Assembly: GCA_009363875.1 (NCBI GenBank)
Contig: CM018680.1
Coordinates: 62,841,279-62,905,278 of the forward strand
Source of the DNA: Mikania micrantha
Taxonomy: Eukaryota > Streptophyta > Magnoliopsida > Asterales > Asteraceae
Length of the DNA stretch: 64,000 nt
Direction: 5' to 3'
Shown here: one piece after another, positions 51,219 to 62,969 of the stretch
Layout: every line of letters starts with the position of its first letter
Position numbering within the stretch: the stretch's first letter is position 1
The notes under the pieces: generated by a model
The model's database searches: none
The model's input: only the letters and a program-made list of their open reading frames with translations
What the model was told of the DNA's origin: nothing
Translations under genes and position numbers: made by a program

Positions 51219-52049
51219 TGTAAAGACTAATAAAGGCTGATGCTCACCAAACTTCTTGTTTTGTCCAAGTATAGGAGCCTCTTTGAATAAACACCTTCGG
51301 AAGGAAGAAGTGATTCTTCGGAAGCAGCATTGCTTCCGAAGGATAACTGGTTCCTGCCGAAGGTTATACAAGACAACTGCTTCCGAGGAATCCTCTTATG
51401 CACTGAAGACAAAGACTTCCGAGGAATCCTCTTATGCACTGAAGACAAAGACTTCCGAGGTTTATCCTCTGACAAAGACTGTAGCAGATTACTCTTATGG
51501 TACAAAAGGTACTGACACAAGACATGTTGGTCTGAGTAAAGATAGAGACAACATGTAATGAGTCAGATAAAGCACCTTACCTCTCCCATGCTACATTAAA
51601 TGCAAAAGATCATCTGAAGCCTTGAAGATCAATAACATTAAATGTCTTTTGTATTTAGTAGTCTTTTGTAAAGTCAATGACTATTAATGTAATGATTATG
51701 AAAGAGTGTCTTAGCCTGTTAAGACACTCAACATACTAGAATAAGCTTTACTTTATGTACTTGTCTAGTATACCCAACTTGTATTCCTAAGTGTATACGG
51801 TTGTAGCCTCGGCTATATAACCTCCCAATGTATGGTTGCTTGAAGTGTGCTTGCTTGTATACTTCCACTTTGAGAGAAATATATCCTTGAGCTTGAATTA
51901 TTCTTGTGTTCTTATTATTGTTCAAAGATTATTACTGTGTCATTTTGAGTGTAATTGTGAGATCATTCTAACAGAACATTCCGCATCTGTTAGAGTTAAG
52001 TAAGAAATACTTGTGAAGTGTTGTTTAGACTTAACAACCCGATCCTACA
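51219..52049 (+). repeat. 3' LTR of the copia element
   Basis: 831 bp, identical to the 5' LTR apart from one extra T in TTTAGTAGTC near 51658. It includes the same 36-bp duplication. Confidence 0.96.
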
Positions 52050-52387
52050 GAGTATATGATTCATTTTAATTTGTTTGACTAAAAAGATGGTCTGGCCTTG
52101 CAAGAACTTTAAGAATTTTGTGATTTAATGATGTTTATCATTTTGGGCTTTCAAACTCACAACATTTGAATTGTCAAAACATTTTCATTTTCATATTTAG
52201 TTATTTGTTTCTTTGTTAGGATGTGAAGTTACTAAACAATTAAGTTGTTCACATAATTGGTCTCAATCCACGTATGCAAACCATGCTATAATCAAGTCCT
52301 CAGTCATATGAATTATGATTACAACCTTTCAACCCATTCCCTTTTTGGCCAATCATTTTTTTATGGGACTCATTTTGGTTAATTGTT

Positions 52388-52510
52388 AGAATAGTTAAAG
52401 AGATACCACAAAAAATTCCTTGGTTTTTTTTTCTGCAATGAATGAAACAAAAAGGTGAATGGGAAATTCCCCTGGTGATGTTGATGGACCTGCTTTGATT
52501 GGCCAACAAT
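52388..52510 (+). pseudogene. Partial duplicate of the RPA1-like zinc-domain exon
   Basis: The sequence TAGTTAAAGAGATACCACAA, then AAACAAAAAGGTGAATGGGAA and GATGTTGATGGACCTGCTTTG, aligns with 54918-55045, the exon encoding the zinc-binding part of the RPA1-like gene. It has small deletions and a lost Cys-coding segment. It has no open frame and no splice context: a decayed exon copy. Confidence 0.8.
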
Positions 52511-52618
52511 TTTATTTATTGCTTATAAACTATTTTTAATATCCAAAACTTTTTTAATAAGTAGTTTTCTTTGCAGATATAATTTGCGGATTTTTTTAAA
52601 TTTATCTTTTAAATATTA

Positions 52619-53226
52619 TTTAGTTCTGATCTTTTGTAACTTAAATCAACATTTTTGAAATTCAAAATGTTTTAATATTTGACATATTTTCGGTAATAAT
52701 TAATATTTGATGAAAACTATATATTTAATCCCTTTAAAAAAATTAATTGCAAAAAACAATCATTTTACAAATTAAAAATGTTGATCTGTTTTTTAAAATT
52801 AAATGATTTTTAAATTTGGCAATGACTAAATTACGTAATTTGTTTAATTAATTTTGGTAATGATTTGACATATTTGCAGATATAAGGCATGAAATTCTTT
52901 TTTAATATTTTAATGCTAATATGTTTCTTTTCCTTTTTTATGTGAGTAATTTCACAATTTTAACACACAGGTTATTACCGAAATTAGGTCTGATCTTTGT
53001 AATTTAAATTAAAAATTTTGAAATTCAAAATGTTCTAATATTTGACATATTTTTGGTAATGATTAACAATCATTAAAACTATATTTAATCCCTTTAAAAA
53101 AAATTAATTGCAAAAAACAATCATTTTGCAAATTAAAAATGTTGATCTGTTTTTTAAGTTTAAATGTTTTTTAAATTTGGCAATGACTAAATTACGTAAT
53201 TTGTTTAATTAATTTTGGTAATGATT
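52619..53226. repeat. Tandem duplication, period about 361 bp
   Basis: The block from CTGATCTTTTGTAA-type sequence through TTGGCAATGACTAAATTACG occurs at 52619-52866 and 52984-53226. The landmark TTGATCTG lies at 52781 and 53142. AT-rich, noncoding, upstream of the RPA1-like gene. Confidence 0.8.
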
Positions 53227-53481
53227 GAAAATCATTAAAATTTGTAACCGAATATAATAAAATAAATTAAAAACCATAATCTTTCTTTTATTTATATACA
53301 TTACATCTTTATATATGAACCATTGCATTTTTATCAATCACCTCTATCAGCTACTGCAGTAATTATTCTGTCAAGTCTTTCGTGGGGTAACCAATTACTA
53401 CGTCTAAATGTTTGTATATAGATCAACATTATATAATTCTTGATAAATATTAATAGTTGAATTTGTATGCAGTTAGTGGCT

Positions 53482-56181
53482 ATGGCAAACATAACAATGT
53501 TAAATGACATTGTTGAGTTGAGAGATTCGTATACTATCAAAGTTAGAATCATCCGTATATGGAAGCTGGCGATGAATAACAATCCATCTGAAATAAACTC
53601 AATCGAGATGATCGTCATGGACGAGGAGGTATGTCTTAATTATTTTTCTAATATATATGTATTTTATAATATTAAATTGGTTACCGTTTTTTCTATCATT
53701 TATTTTCAGGGAACTAAAATGCAGGCCCATGTTTTAAGAAAATGGTTTTGTATGTTTGAGAAATACTTGCATGAAACAGTTTGCCTTATTATAAGAAATC
53801 CCACAATTGGTGAGAACCCATCTAAATACAGGTATGTTGATAATAGAAACAAAATTGGTTTCTATTACAACACCAGAGTCACAAGATGTGATGAGTTTGG
53901 TGGTAATGTTTATGGTTTTAGTTTTGCAACTTTTAACTCTATTATAGAGGAGGCTTTACACGAAGATGCGATGATAGGTAACATCTTAAATATTATATTT
54001 GCTTTTAACAAAACATTATGAATAACTTTATAATCAGTTTTTTAAATTACTTTATGGTTTTTCTTTTTTTTAGATGTCATTGGTGTTGTTGTTCGTGTTT
54101 TTGAAGTAAAACATTACATCAACAAGAAGGGAAAAGAAGGAAGAAGATTAAACATCCAGCTTCAAGATCTTGAGTTTAAATTTTTACAAACTAAATCTAA
54201 ATTAATTATTTTTTCATACATCTTTTATATAACATTTATATTATGTGATTTGTTTGTAGGATGAGAAAGATTTATGTCACTTTATGGGACACATATATTG
54301 ATGAAATTTATCAATATATGTCCAACAACCAAGAAGGTGGACCTGTTGTTTTCATCCTTCAGTTTGGCAACCTGAAATTTTACAAAGGTTTATTTTACAC
54401 AAATTTACAAATTTTATTAATTTCATTTTATTTAATATTTTTTAAATGTTAATATCAAATTTTATTAAATCATTTGATTTAATATTTTTTATATGTTAAT
54501 ATTAAATTATCAGGGATTGGTTATGTTAACACTTGTACCGGTGTCTCAAGGCTTTTCATCAATAATAACATTGATGAAATAATCTCTTTTAAGAAAAGGT
54601 TAGAATTATTACCATCAAAAATCTTTTTTAAACAAATAAAAAAATTCAAATGTTGAAAACACACGAAGTACTCAAATTTGTTTTTCAGTTTCCTTGGTAA
54701 TCATGCTGCCACAGCTTCAAGTGACAGTTTTAACATCTCAAATGTGATGTTTACCCTTCATGATGAATTTGTGACGCAAACTGGTTTCAACAATATTGCT
54801 GAAGTGACTTCAATTGACACTGTGAGTTTGTTATTTTTTTTGTTAACTTTTAAAATTATAACAAAAATACCTTATGTTAATTATATTATGTGATGCAGGC
54901 AAAGAGTGTAATAGTTGTTGGAATAGTTAAACAAATACCACAAGATATCCCTTGGTTTTATTTTGCTTGCAAGGAATGCAACAAAAAGGTGAATAGGAAA
55001 TTCCCAGATTCTGTTGATGTTGATGGACCTGCTTTGCTTGAACAAGCTATTGTTTATGAGTGTAAAACAACCACGTGTGCAAACAAGGTCATTGATGCAG
55101 TAACAAGGTATTTGCTTTGCACATATGACATCTATTTTCATTTAATTTGCTTTGGTTTTGTATTCTGATGGTAATATTATAACAATAAGTTTTAAATTTT
55201 CATATGCTTTGCTCAATGTATTCTGTAGGATTATTTTTACATATGAGTTCTCATATTAATAGTGTTAACTGATGTTCAATATCTAGGTTTAAAATACCTC
55301 TGAGAGTACAAGACACCACTGGAACTATATCTTTGACACTCTTTGATCGTGCAGCTAAGACCATTTTAAACCACTCTGCTTATGATTTGTGGGATAACTA
55401 CTTGAGTGTAAGTTTAAAATATTAAAAGTTATAACTTTTTTAAGTTAACATATACTAAATTTTACAATACCATAATTTCTATCAAAAAATGACATGTGCC
55501 TTGTGAATTATAGGGTAGATACAATGATAATGTGCCTGATGAATTCAGTGAGCTTTTGGATAAAAAATTTGCCTTTAAGATTGACGTGACTCAGTATAAT
55601 TTGGAGAAAAATTTTCAGTTTTACTCGATTTCAAAGCTTACGAATGATGCAGATATTATTTCAGAATTGGAGAGAAAAAACAACATCTTCCAGGTTTTAT
55701 TCTTAATAATTATAATTTTTCAAACACTTATACTTATTTGATTCATTATCACATTTATTTTTCATTATATATATAGGATGATGTTTCAGAGTCTATGCAT
55801 ATTACTTCATTTGGTCTTCAATCTGATGATAATGTTAACGTCCAGGTATGATTTCATTTTGCATCTTTTAACTTTCATTTCCATTTAAGTTGCATTTAAA
55901 CGATGTCCCTATGTTAAAATATTTTGCATCTTTTTTTCAAGGACACTACCGAATCAATTGATGACAATGTGTCGCGTAGTAAGAAGAAGAATGGGAAAGA
56001 TGTTGCTTTGAAACAAAGCGCAGAGGTGAATTCTAAAAGTGGGAAGCGCAAGTTGGTGGAAGCTTATGAGGTTGAACACATTGGAAGCCATTCCACTACC
56101 AAGCCACGTTCTAATAACCCATATGTTATCTCCCCAAATGATGGCAAGCAGATTTTCTTAACTCCAAAGAAAGAGAAATGA
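53482..56181 (+). CDS. Helitron RPA1-like single-stranded DNA-binding protein, 11 exons, intact
   Basis: Exons by GT-AG borders: 53482-53628, 53710-53977, 54074-54173, 54260-54387, 54514-54598, 54689-54821, 54899-55107, 55287-55407, 55514-55693, 55777-55845, 55942-56181. They sum to 1680 nt, giving 559 aa with no stop. OB-fold features: NDIVELRDSYTIKVRIIRIW at the N-terminus, then VVVRVFEVKHYINKKGKEGR. A zinc-binding module CKECNKKV ... CKTTTCANK in exon 7 is typical of the RPA1 C-terminal domain. The C-terminal exon is basic (SKKKNGKD, GKRKLVE). Plant Helitrons commonly carry such a gene, thought to bind ssDNA during rolling-circle replication. An in-frame ATG at 53467 would add five residues; 53482 was preferred because MANIT fits the family start better. 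Confidence 0.88.
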
Positions 56182-56621
56182 TCTTGGCTACATCTTATTT
56201 ATTTGTTTATTTGTCGGCGTTTGAACATTATTTAATTCCACTTTTTGATACTACCTTTGTTTGGATGATGTTATGTTTTGTGAATTTATTTTCGTAACAT
56301 GTTTTATGTCATGCCATTACTTAATTTTATGTCAAGTCGTTTTATTTAATACGTAAAAAAAATCTACTCATGTAGCACAAACCACCTATCAAAAGCTTTT
56401 ATATTATCATTAATAATTACTGAAAAATTCTCTTTATAAATTCTTTTCCAATATTTTATGGTATTTAACGTTGGCATAATTTTTTATTTTTTATTACTTA
56501 CATGCTTTTATACTAATATTAAAGTATTGAAATTATACACTTCTCTTATACATGCCCTTAATTATATATTATTCTGTTTGTTTCAGTAATTGGCATCAAT
56601 CAACAATTCAACTTTCATAAA
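56182..56621. other. Spacer between RPA1-like and RepHel genes
   Basis: AT-rich, no coding region; expected to hold the RPA1 3' end and the RepHel promoter. No clear TATA box or poly(A) signal was singled out. Confidence 0.4.
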
Positions 56622-59600
56622 ATGATGCGAAAAAAAAGGAAAATGTTTATGGACATGAAAAAATCAATGATAAAATCATCAACAACCAAGATTCAAGGTC
56701 ATTATTTCATACCTAAATTTGTCACTTATTTAAAAGATATTCAATTTGGTATATAACATGTGTCTTTTTTATACAACACTTGTATATGTTTTAAATTAAA
56801 TATTTTTTTAATATATTAGGTGTCACTACTGTTAATGAGAGAAACACATCACCACCTAATTGTGTGTATCTTCATAGCAACAAAGAAAATGTCATCCCAA
56901 ACACACATTTGATGCACCAACCCATGAACCTATACGACATGCACATGAACACCCATTGCCGAACTCCATTGTCCGACATTACAATAGGTATGCTTTTAGA
57001 AAACACATATACAAGCTTATTAAATAATAAATTGAACATGATACTACTATACATTTTTATTGCTATTAAAAATTTGTTTTTAATTGATCTTATTTAGCAG
57101 CCTCAAAAAACATGTATTATACTCATGCAAGAGAAAAAAGGAAATATAGAAAACAATATTTGGATTCTAGAAGATCAAACATCTTTAAGTCAGCAAAAGT
57201 TAAGTACTTATATATCGTTTATATTTTTTTAAGTTTAGTATTATTTATTCATAATTTTTTGGTTTAATGAATAACAGGTGGATATTCTTCAGTTGGTAAA
57301 GAAAATTCAACCACAAATAATGTAGGATCGGGTTGTTAAGTCTAAACAACACTTCACAAGTATTTCTTACTTAACTCTAACAGATGCGGAATGTTCTGTT
57401 AGAATGATCTCACAATTACACTCAAAATGACACAGTAATAATCTTTGAACAATAATAAGAACACAAGAATAATTCAAGCTCAAGGATATATTTCTCTCAA
57501 AGTGGAAGTATACAAGCAAAGCACACTTCAAGCAACCATACATTGGGAGGTTATATAGCCGAGGCTACAACCGTATACACTTAGGAATACAAGTTGGGTA
57601 TACTAGACAAGTACATAAAGTAAAGCTTATTCTAGTATGTTGAGTGTCTTAACAGGCTAAGACACTCTTTCATAATCATTACATTAATAGTCATTGACTT
57701 TACAAAAGACTACTAAATACAAAAGACATTTAATGTTATTGATCTTCAAGGCTTCAGATGATCTTTTGCATTTAATGTAGCATGGGAGAGGTAAGGTGCT
57801 TTATCTGACTCATTACATGTTGTCTCTATCTTTACTCAGACCAACATGTCTTGTGTCAGTACCTTTTGTACCATAAGAGTAATCTGCTACAGTCTTTGTC
57901 AGAGGATAAACCTCGGAAGTCTTTGTCTTCAGTGCATAAGAGGATTCCTCGGAAGTCTTTGTCTTCAGTGCATAAGAGGATTCCTCGGAAGCAGTTGTCT
58001 TGTATAACCTTCGGCAGGAACCAGTTATCCTTCGGAAGCAATGCTGCTTCCGAAGAATCACTTCTTCCTTCCGAAGGTGTTTATTCAAAGAGGCTCCTAT
58101 ACTTGGACAAAACAAGAAGTTTGGTGAGCATCAGCCTTTATTAGTCTTTACAAATAACAGTCATGCATTTTCAACAACATATCTAAGATATGTTCGTCCA
58201 AGCATTCAAAAAACTACTCCTTTATCTGACATCAATCGTGGTGCGATTCTTCTTATTTTAATATTTATATATTATTTAACAAAAAACAATGTTTTTTTTA
58301 AACCTATAATTTTAATATTGTTAGTTTTAACATTCAATTTTGTTAGGTATGAATATGCTTCCCAATACAAGTCAACCATCATCATCAAAAAACATTACAA
58401 CCTCAAAAAGTAAAAGAAAAACTTTAAACATATCCGGGATCTCTAGATTTGATTTGTCAGAGGAGGAAACAATTCAACATCACAATGCTTCTAATGACAT
58501 GTTTTCAGGAATGTCAAAAGGTACATATTTCTAAAAGATGTAAATATGTTTCAGCATACAAAATTTAAAACATTGAAATACTTGCCATATATTTAGACAT
58601 TAGTTTTCATTTATTTTTTAACAGATTACTTGGATCATGGTGATCAACTTCTTGTATGTGAAATTTGTCAAGCAAAATTATGGAGGGAAGAAGCTCTTAG
58701 AGGAACTAAGAAAAAAGTTAAAACAAGTTTTTCAATTTGTTGTGGTTACGGCAAAGTTAAACTTCCAATTTTTAAGGAACCTCCATGTAATTATAAAAGT
58801 TTCAAAAACGTGGCTTACCGCATGCACATATATGCTTATTTATGCATGGTGATCACAAACTTCCGACTGTTGATCATATTGATCCACATATTTGTGCTGA
58901 AATTCCAAACAAAATAGAAGAACCGGAATTGTATTCTCTGGTTACTGAGTTTATGATACATGGTCCTTGTGGTGTTCATAATGCAAAATGTCCATGCATG
59001 ATTGATAAAAAATGTTCTAAGAATTTTCCTAAGAAGTTTCGAGACGATACCATCATTGATTCGAACGGATTTCCTGTATACAAAAGACGAGATTCTGGTG
59101 CGTTTGTTGAAAAATCTGGCGTCAAATTAGATAACAGAAGTGTTGTTCCTTATAACAAACTGTTGTTGAAGAGATATCAAGCACACATTAACGTTGAGTG
59201 GTGTAATCAAGCTGGTTCGATAAAATATCTTTTTAAGTACATAAACAAGGGCAATGATAGGGCCACGATTTCTTTTGTATCAAGTGCTGAAGAAGATGAT
59301 AATGAGAATAAAGTTGATGAAATCAAAGAATACTACAGTTGTAGATACTTATCAGCTTGCGAGGCATCATGGAGAATTTTTTCATATGATGTTCATTACC
59401 GAACTCCTTCTGTTATAAGGCTGCCTTTTCATCTACCAGGGCAACAACATGTTGTATATAATGGAGATGATGACATTGACAATGTTCTGAACAAACCATC
59501 TGTTGCTTCTTCAATGTTTTTGTCATGGATGAAATGCAACGAAATTTATCCACATGCAAGAAAGCTTAATTATGTGGAATTCCCTACACAGTTTGTTTGG

Positions 59601-61802
59601 AAAATTAATGAACGTTGTTGGGAACCAAGAAAAAAGGTTTTTCTATTGGTAGAATTCACTCGGTTCCTCCATCACTTGGCGAAGCATATTTTTTAAGAAT
59701 TCTTTTGAATAAAGTCAAAGGGCCAAGATCATTTGAAGAAATACGGACAGTAAATGGGAATGAATGTCCTACTTTTCGAGATGCGTGTTATGCATTAGGT
59801 CTGTTAGATGATGACAATGAATACATAGAGGCAATATCAGAAGCGAGTTATTCAGGATCTGGTTCTTATCTACGAAGCTTATTTGGAACAATGTTAATGT
59901 CTAACAGCGTATCAAGACCAGATTATGTTTGGGAGAACACATGGAAGTTTTTATCAGATGACATTCTTTACAAACAACAACGGATTTTGAGATGTCCAGG
60001 TACTAACATTTTATAACTAACAAATTTGTTATTTTAAACTTTTAATCCCATATAAATAAATATATTCAAGATTGTGTGATTTAATCTACATGTAATAAAT
60101 ATAAAATTTTATATATATATTTTTTTCCTAAACTTGCAGGTTTAAATCTTAATGAAGATCAAATTAAAAACCTGACATTATTTGAGATTGAAAAGTTTCT
60201 GCTGCGTAATAACTCCAGTTTACGAATGTTTTCAACCATGCCGTTTCCTGATGATGATTCTATATCTTCTACCACAAATCTTCTGATTAATGAAGAACTT
60301 GCATACGACACAGACTCATTAAAAAACGAGCTTTGTAATCTCCAAAGTTCATTAACTGGGGAGCAAAGATCAATTTTTGATGAAATAATTACAGCAGTTC
60401 GGATTAATAAAGGAGGTGTCTTCTTCGTTTATGGTTATGGAGGAACGGGCAAAACGTATCTTTGGAGGACGTTATCAGCGTTTATAAGGTCTCAAGGTCA
60501 AATTGTCTTAAATGTTGCTTCAAGTGGCATCGCTTCGTTGTTGTTATCTGGAGGTAGAACAGCTCATTCGAGATTTCATATACCTTTAAATTTGGACGAA
60601 GATTCAATTTGCTACATTAAGCCAGGTAGTGACGTTGCACATTTGTTAGAGAAAACATCATTGATTATATGGGATGAGGCACCAATGGTACACAAGCATG
60701 CATTTGAGGCTTTGGATAGATCTTTGAAAGACATATTTAATAATGCATCTGAAACACAATCTGAATTGCTATTTGGTGGAAAGGTAGTTGTTTTTGGAGG
60801 TGATTTTAGACAAATTCTGCCGGTTATTGCAAATGGAAGCAGGCAACAAATTGTAAATGCGTCTCTGAGTTCGTCTTACATATGGGCAAAATGCAAAATA
60901 CTTAAACTAAAAAAAACCTTAGGTTAAGTTGCAAAGGTGATTCATCAGATATTGAAAATACCAGAATCTTTGCAAAATGGCTCTTGGATTTAGGAGAAGG
61001 TAACGTGGGTGGTTCTAATGACGGTGAAGCAATTGTTGAGGTACCTGATGATCTTATAATCAAAAGCTCATTAGATCCAATTTCATCCCTCATTGAGTTT
61101 GTTTATCCTTCTATTGTCGAGAACTATAAAGATCCACTTTTTTTTCAACAAAGAGCAATACTTGCCCCCAAGAATGATGTTGTTCTAGAAGTTAATGATC
61201 GATTGCTATCAATGTTTCCAGGAGAAGAAATAGAATATCTAAGTTCAGATACCATATGTCAGACAGAATTGGTAAATGAAATTGTTGATGAAAATTTGTA
61301 TTCTCCTGATTTTTTAAATGGACTCAAATTCTCCGGTTTGCCAAATCATAGCTTGGTATTGAAAGTTGGCGTTCCAGTTATGCTCCTCAGAAATATTGAT
61401 TAGAAGAGCGGTTTATGCAATGGCACTCGATTACAAGTAATATCATTGGGAAATCGTGTTATAGAAGCTCAAATTATCTCTGGAAGTAACATTGGTGCTC
61501 GAACTTTTATTCCAAGAATTTCGTTAACACCATCAGACATACGACTTCCTTTCAGATTCAAGAGAAGACAATTTCCACTTGCGGTGTCCTTTGCTATGAC
61601 CATAAATAAAAGTCAGGGACAATCACTTTCTAGAGTAGGGATATTTTTGAAATCACCTGTTTTTACACATGGACAACTCTACGTTGCGTGTTCAAGAGTT
61701 ACAAGAAGAGACGGACTTAAGATGTTAATTATAGACAGTGATGGTAAACCTTCAAATGTCACGTCAAATGTTGTCTATAAAGAAATATTCAGAGATATGT
61801 AA
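56622..61802 (+). pseudogene. RepHel (rolling-circle Rep + PIF1 helicase) of the Helitron, disrupted
   Basis: Probable 5' exons start at ATG 56622 (56622-56697, 56820-56987, 57098-57198, then an exon split by the solo LTR). The exon from 58625 has the N-terminal zinc-finger segment (CEICQAKLW, CCGYGKVKLPIFKEPP). At about 58797 it jumps directly, out of frame, to QKRGLPHAHICLFMHGD, the HUH motif at 58803-58850, so most of the Helitron_like_N region is deleted. Downstream are the Rep tyrosine motif YLFKYINKG (near 59226), a frameshift at an A run near 59633, and an intron 60000-60139. The PIF1 domain has Walker A GYGGTGKT (60433) and Walker B IIWDEAP (60664). A second A-run frameshift near 60910 and a TAG at 61401 follow; the C-terminus has INKSQGQSL and YVACSRV. 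It cannot encode an active transposase. Confidence 0.9.
57321..58152 (-). mobile_element. Solo LTR of the copia family (minus), TSD AATAA
   Basis: About 832 bp, TGTAGGATCGGG to CTTTACA on the plus strand. AATAA lies at 57316-57320 and 58153-58157. It is almost identical to the LTRs of the full copia element and carries the same 36-bp duplication, so it belongs to the same recent burst. It lies in an exon of RepHel. Confidence 0.96.
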
Positions 61803-61888
61803 TTTACTTATGTAATTTTGATATTTTAATTATTTTTTAATTTAATGTGTATATTTGTTTCCAAATATTTGGGCATTTATTTTGTTTT

Positions 61889-61920
61889 AAACCCGTGTTA
61901 AAACACGGGTTGTAGCCTAG
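61889..61920 (+). other. Helitron 3' hairpin and CTAG terminus
   Basis: AAACCCGTGTTAAAACACGGGTT forms a 9-10 bp stem with a small loop; GTAGCCTAG follows and ends the element at 61920, next to T. The hairpin is the replication terminator of Helitrons. Confidence 0.85.
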
Positions 61921-61944
61921 TATATATATATATATATAAATATA

Positions 61945-62969
61945 CTATGTTAAAATCCCGTGTATTACATGGGTTGAAAAAAAATTATACATATATATCT
62001 CGTAACAAAAAGTTATGTAACTGAAAAAACATGTAAATTGTATAGTTTAACTAAACTCTTGTTTTACACAAAAAGTCATCCAAATATGTTTAAAAAAATT
62101 TGATGTATAATTATAAATTGCATTTTAATTTAAATTTTTTTTCAACTATGTGTTATCATTTTTATGTAATGTAATCTATAAATTTAAATTTAGTTAATGT
62201 ATACTTATTCTTCTTTAACACACTAAAATTAACTTGACTTAGAATTTTTATTAATACATATAATTTGGATATTTAAAAATATTTACTTTTTATTATTTCA
62301 ATGTAGTGTATTTTTATCATTCAAATCATCAAATCATATTAAATATTTAAAAAAAATCACACATAAAATCAATTAGTACCATTAATGTTTATTTTTAAAT
62401 ATTTTAAGTAAGAGTAAATTGTCATTTTCGTCCATATGGTTTGCTCACTTTTGTCATTTTAGTCCAAAAGTTTAAATTTCAATATTTTGTTCATTATGGT
62501 TTTCATTTTATTATCATTTTGGTTCTTATGGTTTTCGTTTTATTGTCATTTTAGTCTAATAAAATTTAAACTTTTAGATTAAAATGACAATAAAATGGAA
62601 ACCATAAGGACGAAAATAATGAAATTTAAAATTTTGAACTAAAATGACAAAAGTGAGCAAACCATAGGGACGCAAATGACAATTTACTCTTTAAATAATA
62701 TAATTTAAATTTGATGATACTTGAAAAACAAAATAAAAGTTATTAAAAAAGAATATAAGTTTATTTAAAAGCTACATGGTTAATTTCATTTTAAATCCAA
62801 TTTATTAATAATATATTAATTATTCTACATATTAAAATCCATTATCCTTAATTCCTAACAAAATAATAAATATTGATGATAATTAAAGAGGAGATTGAAG
62901 CGGGAAACTAAATTTTAGATGGCCTAGAATTGTGTCATGTGTCCCCTAAAGATTTTTATTTATTATATA
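61945..62969 (-). mobile_element. Non-autonomous Helitron-like element (minus) carrying a MITE
   Basis: The left end has the minus-strand 3' hairpin (AATCCCGTGTATTACATGGG) with a mutated terminus (CTATG for CTAG). The right end is the shared 5' region GTGTCCCCTAAAGATTTTTA then TTTATTATATA at about 62942-62969. It aligns with the element at 34880-36547 and lacks the nested copy present there. Confidence 0.65.
62412..62689. mobile_element. Mutator-like MITE, 9-bp TSD
   Basis: A 278-bp foldback with TIR GAGTAAATTGTCATTTTCGT at one end and its inverse at the other; the inverted arms extend about 50 bp or more. It is flanked by TTTAAGTAA (62403-62411) and TTTAAATAA (62690-62698), a 9-bp duplication with one mismatch. 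The related Helitron copy at 35372 has an unoccupied equivalent site (TTTTAAGAAAT). Confidence 0.75.

Larger units (their letters stand above)
40001..52049 (+). mobile_element. Sirevirus-like Ty1/copia element with extra ORF, TSD GAGTA
   Basis: It comprises a 5' LTR (40001-40830), initiator-Met PBS, a 907-aa gag, a broken pol, a TATA-preceded 1158-aa extra ORF, a purine-rich PPT and a 3' LTR (51219-52049). TSD GAGTA lies at 39996-40000 and 52050-52054. The LTRs differ by one single-base indel, so insertion is very recent. A large gag with two zinc knuckles, the copia order PR-INT-RT-RH, gag and pol in one frame with a stop between, and an extra 3' ORF all fit the Sirevirus branch. Confidence 0.96.
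38332..61920 (+). mobile_element. Large RPA1 + RepHel Helitron with nested copia element and solo LTR
   Basis: The proposed 5' end is A|TCTTTTATATATAATAAAGG at 38332, like known plant Helitron starts. The 3' end is a hairpin (ACCCGTGTT/AACACGGGT) followed by TGTAGCCTAG at 61920, then T. These are the expected TC...CTRR ends with insertion between A and T. Coding content is that of an autonomous plant Helitron: an RPA1-like gene followed by RepHel, both plus strand. Without the 12-kb copia insert and the solo LTR the element would be about 10.7 kb. The 3' end is certain by structure; the 5' end is a candidate chosen by motif. Confidence 0.75.

Noticed and set aside
52300..52509. 69-aa minus-strand ORF as a gene
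   Set aside because: It overlaps the decayed duplicate of the RPA exon on the opposite strand and has no domain.
60000..60139. Treating the gap in RepHel at 60000-60139 as a disabling deletion or frameshift
   Set aside because: It has GT...AG borders, AT-rich content and joins the Rep and helicase parts at the expected place, so it is better read as an intron.
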